DNA of 64,000 nucleotides from Rubrivivax rivuli (GTDB lineage: Bacteria; Pseudomonadota; Gammaproteobacteria; Burkholderiales; Burkholderiaceae_C): assembly GCF_004016505.1 (NCBI RefSeq), contig NZ_SACR01000002.1, positions 496,001 to 560,000 of the forward strand, in the 5' to 3' direction. Within the stretch, counting starts at the first letter, position 1; the number at the start of each line of letters is the position of its first letter. The notes under the pieces were generated by a model. The model was not told the origin of the DNA, made no database searches, and saw nothing but the letters and a program-made list of their open reading frames with translations. Made by a program: the position numbers and the translations under genes. Positions 53,143 through 61,905 of this stretch are shown here, piece after piece.

Positions 53143-55976
53143 GGCACCGGCACCCAGCCCGCCGGCAGGCCCCCGGCGGTGCTGTTGGCAAACACCTCGG
53201 CGCGTGTGGCCAGGCCGGCGGTACTGTCCAACGGCTTGGCCAGCACCACGCTGCGCGGCGTGCCCGCCACGTTCACGGTGGCGCTGCCCAGGCGCTGGCT
53301 CAGGTCGAGCGGGTTGCCGTCCAGGTCGGTGCTGCCCCACTCGCGCCAGCCGGCTGCGTCGGTGGCGGCACCGGTGGTGGTGCCGGCCCAGGGCGGCGGG
53401 TTGGTGCTGCAATTGCCCGTGCCCGTGCCCGTCTTGCTGGTGCCGGTGCCCACGCACCAGCCCACGGGCAGGATGTGCGGGCCGATGCGCGTGTTGATGA
53501 AGGCGATGTTGTCGATGTAGGTGCTGCTGGTGGTGCCGCCGCTGCGCGCCAGGTAGGCCGCCGTCACCCCGGGGCCGGCGGTGAGACGGCTGTTGAGGAA
53601 GACGAAGCCCTTGTCGCCGGCGATGGCCCGCGCCTGCAGGATGTAGCCGGGCGAGCTGCTGGAGGTGTCGCGCACCGAGCGGATCTCGCTGTCTTCGAAC
53701 AGCGCCGCCATCGGGCCGCCCCAGATGAAATCGACGTTGCCTTCCACCAGCGACTGGTAGACCCACACATAACCCTTGAGCTGCAGCGTGTCCTGCTGGC
53801 TCAGGAAGCTCACCTGCTTGGCCACCATGCGCCCCGCCGTGGCGGTGCTGCCGGTGTTGAAGTAGATCACCTCGGCCTGGTTGTCGAAGGTGTTGATGCG
53901 GGCGTGCGGGTTGACGAAGGTGAAGTTCTCCAGGGTCAGCAGGTCGCAGCTCTCCACCAGCATCGATGCGCGGCCCCCGAGCAGGATGCGCCGGCCGATG
54001 ACGCGCCCCCCGGTGGTGAACGCAGTGCCGGGCGAGGCCGACGTGCCGCCGCTGCCGCTGTTGAAGCTCTCGAAGTTGACGTCGCCGATCACCACGCCGT
54101 CGCGGCTTTCACCACGGATGGTGAGGTTCAGCACGCGGCGCAGCATGTTGAACTCGCGGTAACGCCCGTTGGCCACGGTGATGAGCTTGGGCGTGGCCAG
54201 CGTGTTGCAGCCGAAGGCGTTGGTGGCGCTGCCCTGCGAGCAGTGCCGCATCACCCAGTTCAGCGCGCCCTGCAGGCTGCGGAAATCGGCCGTGCTGCCG
54301 GTGTCGTCCACCGTGAGGTTGGTGTAGCTGGCCGGCGCGGCCCGCGTGGTGAAGGTCCAGCCATCGCCCGGGGCGATGCCGTTGAAGGCCTGGCCGAACA
54401 GCGTGCCGTTGATGACGCCGGGGTCGATGCTGACGGTGTAGGCCGTGCCGTGCGCGAGCTTGCCGTCGTGCAGCTGGATCTCGACACGGTTGCTGACGAC
54501 ACGCAGCGGCCGGTACCAGACCCAGCGTGCCAGCGCCGGGTTCTCGGGCATGGCACCGCGCGCGATGGCATCGATCTCCATGTTCGTGCGCGGGATCGCC
54601 GTCTGCGTCTCGCCTGCGGAAGGCGCGTTGCTGATGTCGATGGTGTCGACCACCACCCCATCGCTGGCGCGGCGCACGGTGATGAAGCCGCTGGTGCCCA
54701 GCGTGGGCACGTTGTCGAAGGCCAGGCTCAGGCGCGTGTCGGTGTGCGCGGCCATGTCGCCAGGGGCCGGTGCGCGGGTGCCCGGGGGGGTGGCCTGGTT
54801 GCCGGTGCCGGTGATGGCGGTGCTGAACCTGCCCGCGCCGGCCGTGGCCAGCACGTGCGCGCTCACCAGGCTGGCCGGCCGCGCGCGGAAGACGTAGGGC
54901 ACGCTCCAGCCCACGTCGGCCGCGAAGGCGCAGGGGCCCAGCGCCGCGCCGTTGAGCACGCTGCCGGTGTCGACGAAGCGGCTGTCGGCATCGGGCGTGG
55001 TGGCCGACACAACGCTGGCACAGCCGGGCGCCGCGCCGGTGATGGTGTGCACGTTGGCCGTGCTGATGATCTTGGCGGCCTTGCCCACGCCCACGCTGTA
55101 GCTGTGCGGGTAAGGCTGCGCCGTGCGGCTGCCCAGGTGCAGGTTGTTGAAAAGGTGCACCTGGCCGTAGCGCACGCGCGGCGCGCGCTGCACCACGTTG
55201 CGGAAGACGTTGTTGGCCAGCGTCACGCGCAGCCGGCCGGCGTCGCCGGTGTGGCTGTCGTTGCCGCCGATCAGCACAGTCTTGTTGTGCATCTCGATCA
55301 CGTTGTACGAGACTGTGACGTGGTCGCTGGCCTGCGTGATGTCGATGGCGCCGTCGTGGCACTGGCGCACCTGCCCGTTCTCGATGGGCAGGGTGTCGTC
55401 GGTGACAGGCACGTCGGTGATGGTGTTGCGGTCGATCCAGACGTGATCGCTGGAGATCACCGAGATGGCGTCGAAGGCCGCGTTCCAGCTGCCGTTGGCG
55501 CCGTCGGTGGGGTCGAACACCGGCGCCACATCGCAGGGCGCCACGATCTTGAGGTTGCGCACGATGACCTGCGAGACCCCGCTGATGAGGACCTGCGCAT
55601 TGACGAAACCCGCGCCCGGGCCGGCACCGATGAGCGTGGTGTTGCTCGGCAGGCGCACGTTGCCGCGGCTGGTCTGGTCGGCGCGGCTGAGGTAGGGCCG
55701 GCCCTCGCTCATGTCGATGGTGCCCACCACTTTCACGATCTTGGGCAGGCCCGCGCCGTCGTCCAGCGCCGCCTGCAGCTGCACGCGGTTGGTCACGGTG
55801 TAGATCTGGGCACTTTCGGCATTGGCGCCGCCGCGCGTGCCGCCGGCCAGGGCGGCCCAGCCATCGGCCGGGGCCTGCTGGCGGGCCGGGTCGGTCTGGG
55901 CCTGGGCCCCCGAAACGGCCAGCGTCAAGGTGAGCGCGGCCACGGCACCCGCGGTGCCGGTGAAGAAGCGTCGCAT
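53139..55976 (-). CDS. PL1 pectate lyase - CE8 pectin methylesterase fusion
   Basis: This 945-residue exported protein (signal cleaved near AQA-QTD) combines two pectin activities. Residues about 35-345 are a PL1 lyase: VWIDRNTITDVPV, CHDGAIDITQASDHVTVSYN (Ca site, about 205), RAPRVRYGQVHLFNNLHLGS. An SbsA/Ig-like domain spans about 395-555. Residues about 560-945 are a CE8 esterase: LTVDDTGSTADFRSLQGALN, SQQDTLQLKG (about 725), and GNVDFIWGG with the nucleophilic Asp near 746. De-esterification by CE8 generates the substrate PL1 prefers, which explains the fusion. Start ATG 55976, one base after the preceding stop. Confidence 0.9.
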   Translation of the reverse strand: MRRFFTGTAGAVAALTLTLAVSGAQAQTDPARQQAPADGWAALAGGTRGGANAESAQIYTVTNRVQLQAALDDGAGLPKIVKVVGTIDMSEGRPYLSRADQTSRGNVRLPSNTTLIGAGPGAGFVNAQVLISGVSQVIVRNLKIVAPCDVAPVFDPTDGANGSWNAAFDAISVISSDHVWIDRNTITDVPVTDDTLPIENGQVRQCHDGAIDITQASDHVTVSYNVIEMHNKTVLIGGNDSHTGDAGRLRVTLANNVFRNVVQRAPRVRYGQVHLFNNLHLGSRTAQPYPHSYSVGVGKAAKIISTANVHTITGAAPGCASVVSATTPDADSRFVDTGSVLNGAALGPCAFAADVGWSVPYVFRARPASLVSAHVLATAGAGRFSTAITGTGNQATPPGTRAPAPGDMAAHTDTRLSLAFDNVPTLGTSGFITVRRASDGVVVDTIDISNAPSAGETQTAIPRTNMEIDAIARGAMPENPALARWVWYRPLRVVSNRVEIQLHDGKLAHGTAYTVSIDPGVINGTLFGQAFNGIAPGDGWTFTTRAAPASYTNLTVDDTGSTADFRSLQGALNWVMRHCSQGSATNAFGCNTLATPKLITVANGRYREFNMLRRVLNLTIRGESRDGVVIGDVNFESFNSGSGGTSASPGTAFTTGGRVIGRRILLGGRASMLVESCDLLTLENFTFVNPHARINTFDNQAEVIYFNTGSTATAGRMVAKQVSFLSQQDTLQLKGYVWVYQSLVEGNVDFIWGGPMAALFEDSEIRSVRDTSSSSPGYILQARAIAGDKGFVFLNSRLTAGPGVTAAYLARSGGTTSSTYIDNIAFINTRIGPHILPVGWCVGTGTSKTGTGTGNCSTNPPPWAGTTTGAATDAAGWREWGSTDLDGNPLDLSQRLGSATVNVAGTPRSVVLAKPLDSTAGLATRAEVFANSTAGGLPAGWVPVP

Positions 55977-55977
55977 G

Positions 55978-56586
55978 TCAAACCTCCTTGCGGCGGCGCG
56001 TGGGCGCGGCCATGAGGGCCAGGGCCAGACCGGCCAGGGCCAGCGTGCCCGGCAGCGGCACGGCCGCCTGCGGGGCGGCGTTCAGCTGGGCACTGAAGCT
56101 CTCGAACGGGTTCGCGAAGTTCACGCCGCTGAGCGTGAACTGCACGGTGTCGGGCGCGGTGACCGTGGCGGTCACGCTGCCGGCGGTGAGCAGCGAGAGA
56201 TCGAGATCCACGCCGCCCAGTGCGCCCGCCAGGCCGGTGAAGACGAAGCTGAAGCTGTAGTTGCCGCTGGGCGTGCCCAGGCCGGTGTTGTCGAAGAAGC
56301 TCAGCAGCCCGCTGGTGCCGAAGTCGATCTGCAAGGAAGGGTCGGCGAACAGGCTGGGGTTGGCGTCGTCGGTGATGAACTCGACGCCGGCATCGCCCAC
56401 CTGCGCGGGCCCGCCGGCGGCGAAGCCGCTGTCGGCACTCAGCAGCACCAGCGCGCTGCCGTTCAAGGTGGCAGAAGCGCTCACGCTGCTGCCGCTCAGG
56501 CTCAAGGGCGCGGCCTGCAGGCTGCCGGCGGCCAGGGTGGCCGCCAGCAAGCCCGCGAGCCGCATCACGTTCAGTTTGCGGTTCAT
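55978..56586 (-). CDS. VPLP/PEP-CTERM sorted secreted protein
   Basis: This 202-residue protein has a signal peptide (MRLAGLLAATLAAGSLQAAP) and a C-terminal sorting signal: VPLP, hydrophobic GTLALAGLALALMA, then RRRK. This is the VPLP variant of PEP-CTERM, processed by an exosortase such as EpsH/XrtA. The middle is Ser/Ala/Gly/Asp-rich beta-type sequence without recognised domain. It is wedged between the TonB receptor (14 bases) and the PL1-CE8 gene (1 base), so it is co-expressed with the pectin machinery and may display or bind polysaccharide; that role is inference. Confidence 0.8.
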   Translation of the reverse strand: MNRKLNVMRLAGLLAATLAAGSLQAAPLSLSGSSVSASATLNGSALVLLSADSGFAAGGPAQVGDAGVEFITDDANPSLFADPSLQIDFGTSGLLSFFDNTGLGTPSGNYSFSFVFTGLAGALGGVDLDLSLLTAGSVTATVTAPDTVQFTLSGVNFANPFESFSAQLNAAPQAAVPLPGTLALAGLALALMAAPTRRRKEV

Positions 56587-56600
56587 GGTCAGGCCTTCCT

Positions 56601-59600
56601 TCAGAACTTGTAGCGCATGCCGAGCAGGTACTCGCGCCCGGTCTTGTGATAGACGACCGAGCTGTTGCGCGCCCGGCTGATGAACTGGTCGTTGGCCTCG
56701 TTGGTGAGGTTCACGCCTTCCAGCGTGATGTCCAGCTGATCGCTGATCTTGTAGGAGATCGAGGCGTCGACGTTGGTGCTGGCGTTCTTGCCTTCCACGT
56801 CGTTGTTGTTCTGCCCCGGCACGCGCGTCAGGAAGCCCGAGCGGTTGGCCGCCGAGACGCGTGCGCTGAAGGTGCCATCGTCGTAGTACAGCGTCAGGTT
56901 CCAGCTCTTGGGCGAGAGGTTCAGCAGGTCGTCGCGGATCACCGAGGTGCTGGTCGGCGAGACCTGGTAGTCGATCTTGCTCTTGACCTGCGTGTAGTTC
57001 ACCAGCATGCCGAAGTTGCTGAGCGCGCCCGGCAGGAAGGTGAAGGGCTGCTGCCAGTTGAACTCGAAGCCCGTGAGCTTGCCGCCGTTGGTGTTGATGG
57101 GCGTGGTGACCTGGAAGACTTCCTCGCCCGTGAAGTTGCTCGGCAGCAAGCTCAGCGGCAGGCCCGTCTGGTTGTACGGGATCGTCGTGCGCAGGCTCTG
57201 GATGTAGGTGTTGATGTCCTTCGTGAAGAGGCCCAGGCCGACAAAGGTCTGCCGCCCCAGGTACCACTCGGCGCTGAGGTCCAGCGTGGTGGCCCGGAAG
57301 GGCTTGAGCAGCGGGTTGCCGCTGGTCACGCTGAGCGTGCCGGTGGTGCTGATGGTGCCGCCGGGGTTCAGGTTGCCGAGCTGCGGGCGTGCCATCACTT
57401 TGGCCGCGGCCGCACGCAGGACGATGTCCTTCGTGAGGTTGGCCGAGAGGTTGATGCTGGGCAGGGTGTCGGTGTAGGTCTGCGTCACCGTCACCTCGGT
57501 GCCGCCGCCGCCGGCCTGGTAGCCGGTGGCCGCCTGCTCGGTCTGCACCACGCGCACGCCGGCGTTACCGCGGATGGGCATGGCACCCAGCTTGAAGCTG
57601 AAGTCGGCCATCGCGAAAACGCCCTGGTCGGTCTCCACCACCTTGCGGTTGTTGCCGCGCGCGTTGCCGTTGGTGATGGACGAGAGCGTGAAGTCGCCGG
57701 GGCCGCCGGCCGGGCCGCTCTTGATGCAGTTGCAGTAGATGTCGTAGGCCGCCGCGATGGCGTTCAGGTTCGGGATCACCCAGCTGGTGGGGGTGCCCGC
57801 GGGCAGCCCCAGGCCGCGGCCGAAGCCGGTGACGCTGGTGGTCAGGCTGGCGATGCTGGTGCCCGTCGGCGGCGCGAAGATGGTGTCGTTCTGGTTGACG
57901 CGGCGGAACTCGTAGGTGTCGAAGGTGTAGCGCTTGTAGTCCAGGCCGGCCTTCAGCGTCAGGTTGCCGGGCAGGGCTTCCCACTCGCCGCTGAACGAGG
58001 CCACGTCGTTGATGTTGTTGGCACCCTGCGGGCGGATGCGGATCTCGCTGCTGGTGGTGTTGGTGATGGTGCTGGGCTGGGTGCCGGTGGTCACCTGCGG
58101 CACCGATACCAGCGTCAAGGCGCCGCCGGGCTGCGTGACGTCGAAGGGGTAGGTGATGCTGGGCAGGCGGTCGTTGCCGCGGAAATCGATGGCGTAGCCG
58201 TTGACGTTCAGCGCGTCCAGCGTGGTGGTCGTCTGCACCGGGTTGCGGAACTTGCTGTCGGCGCGGCCGATGCGGCCGAACAGGCGGATGCTGTCGCCGA
58301 TGTCCTGCTGGATGGTGAGGCTGGGCTGCGTGAAGGTGGTGCTCAGCTCGTCGAAACGCGATTCGGAACGGATGTCGACGCCGTTGTAGCGGCCGTAGAG
58401 CAGCGCACCGTTGGCGGCGTACTGCGTCTCCAGCACGGTGGTCTGCGGCTTGCCGCCTTGCGTGGCGCTGCGGCTGAAGCTGATGGCCTGCAGGAAGTCT
58501 TCCTGGCGCGTGGCGTCGAGCTTGCTGTAGAGCACGTCCAGAGAGACCAGCGTGCCCTCGGCCGGCCTGAGCTGCACCGAGGCCGTGAGACCCAGGCGGT
58601 CCTGCTCGTGCGTGAGGCGGCCGTAGCGCGGCAGGCGCGGGTGGAAGTTGCTGGCGCTGCTGGCCGTGTTGTAGGCGGCGATGTTGTCGGCGGTGCCGGT
58701 CACGCGCGGCACACCCTGGGCGGCCGGGCCGCAGGTGGTGGCGGTGCTGGTGGTGGGGTTGGCCGGCACAACGCCGGTGGGGGCGCACCAGCCGCCGGAG
58801 CTGGCGCCGTTGTCCCAGCGAACGGTGCTGAAGCCCTCTTCGAGCAGGTTGCGCTTGCTGTAGGCGCCGGAGACCAGCACGCCCACCTTGCGGTCGAAGA
58901 AGGTGTCGGTGGCCAGGAAGGCGATGCGCGGGTCGGTCTTGCGGCCGACATCGTTGTAGCGACCCTTCACAGAGACGCTGAAGGTGCGCTGCTTGAAGTC
59001 GAAGGGGCGCGAGGCCTGCAGGTCGACGGTGGCACCGAGCGAGCCTTCTTCCACATCGGCCGAGGCGCTCTTGCGCACGGTGATGCTGTTGAAGAGCTCG
59101 GCCGCGAAGACGTTGAAGTCGAAGCCGCGCGAGCGGTTGGCACCGCCGCTGCTGTCGGTGCCGCCAGTGGTGGCCAGGGCTTCGATGCCGTTGATGCGCA
59201 CGCGGGTGAAGTCGGAACCCAGGCCGCGCACCGTGATGTTGCGGCCTTCGCCGGCGTCGCGGTCGATCACCACGCCGGGGATGCGCTGCAGGCTCTCGGC
59301 CAGGTTGGTGTCGGGGAACTTGGCGATGTCCTCGGCGCGGATGACATCGACGATGCCGGTGTCCTCGCGCTTCTTGTTCAGCGCGCTTTCCAGCGAGCCG
59401 CGGAAGCCGGTGATCTCGATGCGCTGCGGCTGGTTGGCGGCCGCGGCCGTGCCGGCAGCGGGTGCCGTCTGGGCCTGGGCCTGAACCTGGGCGGAAGCGG
59501 CCAGCGCCACCAGGGCACCGGCCACGGCCGTGAGTTGCAGGCCGCGCGGGTGGCGCAGGGCGCGGGTGGGTCGAAGGGAGCGCGGGTGGCGCTGGGTCAT
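56601..59600 (-). CDS. TonB-dependent receptor for pectin oligosaccharides
   Basis: This 999-residue outer-membrane transporter has a signal peptide, a plug starting RIEITGFRGSLESALNKKRE with IRAEDIAKFPDTNLAESLQR and GVVIDRDAGEGRNITVRGLG, and a barrel ending in Phe (LLGMRYKF). It belongs to the CirA-like group used in TonB-dependent carbohydrate utilisation (CUT) loci of Xanthomonas and Caulobacter. Its place between kdgF and pectinase genes indicates uptake of oligogalacturonides. Start ATG 59600 after CGGAGACAAGACC. Confidence 0.88.
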   Translation of the reverse strand: MTQRHPRSLRPTRALRHPRGLQLTAVAGALVALAASAQVQAQAQTAPAAGTAAAANQPQRIEITGFRGSLESALNKKREDTGIVDVIRAEDIAKFPDTNLAESLQRIPGVVIDRDAGEGRNITVRGLGSDFTRVRINGIEALATTGGTDSSGGANRSRGFDFNVFAAELFNSITVRKSASADVEEGSLGATVDLQASRPFDFKQRTFSVSVKGRYNDVGRKTDPRIAFLATDTFFDRKVGVLVSGAYSKRNLLEEGFSTVRWDNGASSGGWCAPTGVVPANPTTSTATTCGPAAQGVPRVTGTADNIAAYNTASSASNFHPRLPRYGRLTHEQDRLGLTASVQLRPAEGTLVSLDVLYSKLDATRQEDFLQAISFSRSATQGGKPQTTVLETQYAANGALLYGRYNGVDIRSESRFDELSTTFTQPSLTIQQDIGDSIRLFGRIGRADSKFRNPVQTTTTLDALNVNGYAIDFRGNDRLPSITYPFDVTQPGGALTLVSVPQVTTGTQPSTITNTTSSEIRIRPQGANNINDVASFSGEWEALPGNLTLKAGLDYKRYTFDTYEFRRVNQNDTIFAPPTGTSIASLTTSVTGFGRGLGLPAGTPTSWVIPNLNAIAAAYDIYCNCIKSGPAGGPGDFTLSSITNGNARGNNRKVVETDQGVFAMADFSFKLGAMPIRGNAGVRVVQTEQAATGYQAGGGGTEVTVTQTYTDTLPSINLSANLTKDIVLRAAAAKVMARPQLGNLNPGGTISTTGTLSVTSGNPLLKPFRATTLDLSAEWYLGRQTFVGLGLFTKDINTYIQSLRTTIPYNQTGLPLSLLPSNFTGEEVFQVTTPINTNGGKLTGFEFNWQQPFTFLPGALSNFGMLVNYTQVKSKIDYQVSPTSTSVIRDDLLNLSPKSWNLTLYYDDGTFSARVSAANRSGFLTRVPGQNNNDVEGKNASTNVDASISYKISDQLDITLEGVNLTNEANDQFISRARNSSVVYHKTGREYLLGMRYKF

Positions 59601-59701
59601 GGTCTTGTCTCCGTCGGGTGGGGCCGGGCGCATGCAGGTCGCCTCTTGTGGCTGAGTCAGGGCCGGGCGCTGCAGTGCGCGCCGGCCGGGCAGGCAGCGG
59701 C

Positions 59702-60034
59702 CTAGAGGTAGTCCTCGCGGCGGGGGGTGAACTGGTCGAGCAGGGTGCTGTTCGGCTCCAGCGCCACGACACCGTGCAGGTGCGTGCGCGGGGCGATGAA
59801 GGCGTCACCGGGGCGCAGCACGCGCTTCACGCCGGCGACATCGGCCTCGAAGGAGCCGCTCACCACGTAGGCGATCTGGTCGTACTCGTCGTGCGCGTGG
59901 GGCGTGCCCACCGCGCCTTGGTCGAACTGCACCAGCACGCTCATCAGGCCAGGCGTGTGGCCCACGATCTTGCGGCGGATGCCACCGCCCAGATCGGTCC
60001 AGGGCGTCTCGGCTTCGAGGAAGTAGGGGTTCAT
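59702..60034 (-). CDS. kdgF: Cupin KdgF, 4,5-unsaturated uronate hydrolase
   Basis: This 110-residue single cupin has the metal motif HAHDEYDQIAYVVSG (about 62-76) and a second His in APRTHLHG (about 92-99). KdgF converts the 4,5-unsaturated galacturonate released by pectate lyases to the linear 5-keto-4-deoxyuronate. Length matches the family. Start ATG 60034. It heads the minus-strand operon, with the TonB receptor 101 bases downstream, and is divergent from kduD. Confidence 0.9.
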   Translation of the reverse strand: MNPYFLEAETPWTDLGGGIRRKIVGHTPGLMSVLVQFDQGAVGTPHAHDEYDQIAYVVSGSFEADVAGVKRVLRPGDAFIAPRTHLHGVVALEPNSTLLDQFTPRREDYL

Positions 60035-60079
60035 GCAGCAGTCTCCGGGACATCGATTCGGAAGGACTGTAGCAATGGC

Positions 60080-60108
60080 ACAATAAAAAAGAAACGCCGG
60101 TTCACTAA
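60080..60108 (-). promoter_or_regulatory. Candidate kdgF promoter with operator
   Basis: On the minus strand TATTGT (60085-60080) is a fair -10 box, 17 bases from a poor -35 TTAGTG (60108-60103). The spacer contains GAAACGCCGGTTC (60091-60103), which matches the kdgK operator GAAACGTCGTTTC at 11 of 13 positions. This AT-rich patch stands out from the surrounding GC-rich DNA. Confidence 0.45.
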
Positions 60109-60215
60109 TTAGAAACCATGATTTTGGACAAGGCGGAAGCTGGTTTAGGCTCGCGCCCCGACGCCCTGCCACCCCCGGCGCAGACGCGCCCCACTCCCTA
60201 CACGGTGCCCAGAAA

Positions 60216-60977
60216 ATGATCCTTCAACAGTTCCAACTCGGCGGCAAGGTCGCCATCGTGACCGGCTGCGACACCGGCCTGGGCCAAGGCATGGCGCGCG
60301 CTTTGGCGCAAGCGGGCGCTGACATCGTGGGCGTGAACGTGAGTGCCCCCAGCGAGACGCAGGCGCAGGTGGAGGCCCTGGGCCGCCGCTTCCTGGACCT
60401 GCGCGCCAACCTGGGCAGCATCGGCTGCATCGAAGGCCTGATGAAGCAGGCGCTGGAGCTGGCGGGCCACGTGGACATCCTCGTGAACAACGCCGGCATC
60501 ATCCGCCGCGAAGACGCCATCAAGTTCAGCGAGAAGGACTGGGACGATGTCATCGACATCAACCTGAAGTCGGTCTTCTTCTTCGCCCAGGCCGCCGCGC
60601 GCCAGTACCTGGCCCAGGGCACGGGCGGCAAGATCATCAACGTGGCCTCGATGCTCAGCTTCCAGGGCGGCGTGCGCGTGCCCAGCTACACGGCCAGCAA
60701 GAGCGGCGTGATGGGCATCACCCGGCTGATGGCCAATGAATGGGCCGGCCACCGCATCAACGTCAACGCCATCGCCCCGGGCTACATGGCCACCAACAAC
60801 ACCGCCGCGCTGCGCGCGGACGAAGGCCGCAACGCGTCCATCCTGGAACGCATCCCCGCCGGCCGCTGGGGCGTGCCTGACGATCTGGCCGGGCCGGTGG
60901 TCTTCCTCGCCAGCCAGGCCAGCGACTACGTCAACGGCTACACGGTCGCCGTCGACGGCGGCTGGTTGGCACGCTGA
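60216..60977 (+). CDS. kduD: 2-dehydro-3-deoxy-D-gluconate 5-dehydrogenase
   Basis: This 253-residue classical short-chain dehydrogenase reduces 2,5-diketo-3-deoxygluconate to KDG, feeding KdgK. Motifs: VTGCDTGLGQGMA (cofactor, about 15-27; the Cys-Asp variant is typical of KduD), NNAGI, the catalytic Tyr/Lys in SYTASKSG near 155-162, and INVNAIAPGYMATNNTAALR. Start ATG 60216. It is the first gene of the plus-strand import operon. Confidence 0.93.
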   Translation: MILQQFQLGGKVAIVTGCDTGLGQGMARALAQAGADIVGVNVSAPSETQAQVEALGRRFLDLRANLGSIGCIEGLMKQALELAGHVDILVNNAGIIRREDAIKFSEKDWDDVIDINLKSVFFFAQAAARQYLAQGTGGKIINVASMLSFQGGVRVPSYTASKSGVMGITRLMANEWAGHRINVNAIAPGYMATNNTAALRADEGRNASILERIPAGRWGVPDDLAGPVVFLASQASDYVNGYTVAVDGGWLAR

Positions 60978-61014
60978 TCCAGCGCCCCTTCATCACCGCC
61001 GGAGACACGGTGAG

Positions 61015-61905
61015 ATGTACGAGAACAAGAGACTAGGCTTCCTGTTCGTGCTGCCCTTCGTGCTGGGCGTGCTGCTGTTCAAGCTCTTCCCTTTCGTGAT
61101 GAGCTTTGCGCTGAGCTTCACCCAGTACGACGTGATGGACCCGCCGGTCTACGTGGGCCTGCAGAACTACAAGGAACTGGCCACCGAAGACCCGCTCTTC
61201 ACCAAGAGCCTGGGCGTGACGCTGTGGTTCGCGGTGCTGGCGGTGCCGGCGCGCGTGGGCTTTGCGCTCTTCGTGGCGCACGTGCTGAACTTCAAGCTGC
61301 GCGGCATCAACTTCTTCCGCAGCGCCTTCTACCTGCCCAGCATCCTGGGCGGCAGCATCGCCACCGCGGTGCTGTGGCGCTTTCTGTTCGCGCGCAACGG
61401 GCTGGTCAACGGCATCCTGGGGCAGTTCGGCATCGAGCCCATCGCCTGGCTGGCCGACGAGCATTACTCGATGTGGACCATCGTGCTGCTCTTCATGTGG
61501 CAGTTCGGCTCGGCCATGGTCATCTTCCTGGCGGCGCTGCAGAACGTGCCGCAATCGCTCTATGAAGCGGCCGAGATCGACGGCGCAAGCCGCTCGCAGC
61601 AGTTCTGGCGCATCACGGTGCCGCTGATCACGCCGGTGATCTTCTTCAACGTGATCATGCAGATGGTGCACGCCTTCCAGGAGTTCAACGCGCCTTACAT
61701 GGTCACCGAGGGCGGGCCTCTCTCCAGCACCTACGTGCTCGCGCTCTACATCTACGACCAGAGCTTCCGCTACTTCAACCTGGGCTACGGCTCGGCACTG
61801 AGCTGGGTGCTGTTCGCCCTGGTGGCCGCGCTGGCGGGCCTGAGCTTCTGGAGTTCGAAGTACTGGGTGTTCTACGCCGGTGAAAAAGAGGCGGCCAAGA
61901 AATGA
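61015..61905 (+). CDS. Sugar ABC transporter permease (TogM-like)
   Basis: This 296-residue MalF-type permease has six TM helices and the EAA loop (YEAAEIDGASRSQQFWRITV, about 183-202) that docks on the ATPase. Genomic context with kduD and pectinases suggests oligogalacturonide or unsaturated uronate uptake, as for TogMNAB. Start ATG 61015 in GTGAGATG; overlaps the next permease by ATGA. Confidence 0.9.
   Translation: MYENKRLGFLFVLPFVLGVLLFKLFPFVMSFALSFTQYDVMDPPVYVGLQNYKELATEDPLFTKSLGVTLWFAVLAVPARVGFALFVAHVLNFKLRGINFFRSAFYLPSILGGSIATAVLWRFLFARNGLVNGILGQFGIEPIAWLADEHYSMWTIVLLFMWQFGSAMVIFLAALQNVPQSLYEAAEIDGASRSQQFWRITVPLITPVIFFNVIMQMVHAFQEFNAPYMVTEGGPLSSTYVLALYIYDQSFRYFNLGYGSALSWVLFALVAALAGLSFWSSKYWVFYAGEKEAAKK

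Noticed and set aside
49513..53520. Plus-strand open frame opposite the CE12-PL1-GH43 gene (and similar ones at 53136-56015 and 56646-59705)
   Set aside because: Repetitive Val/Gly/Arg/His composition and no recognisable motif; antisense artefacts of high GC.
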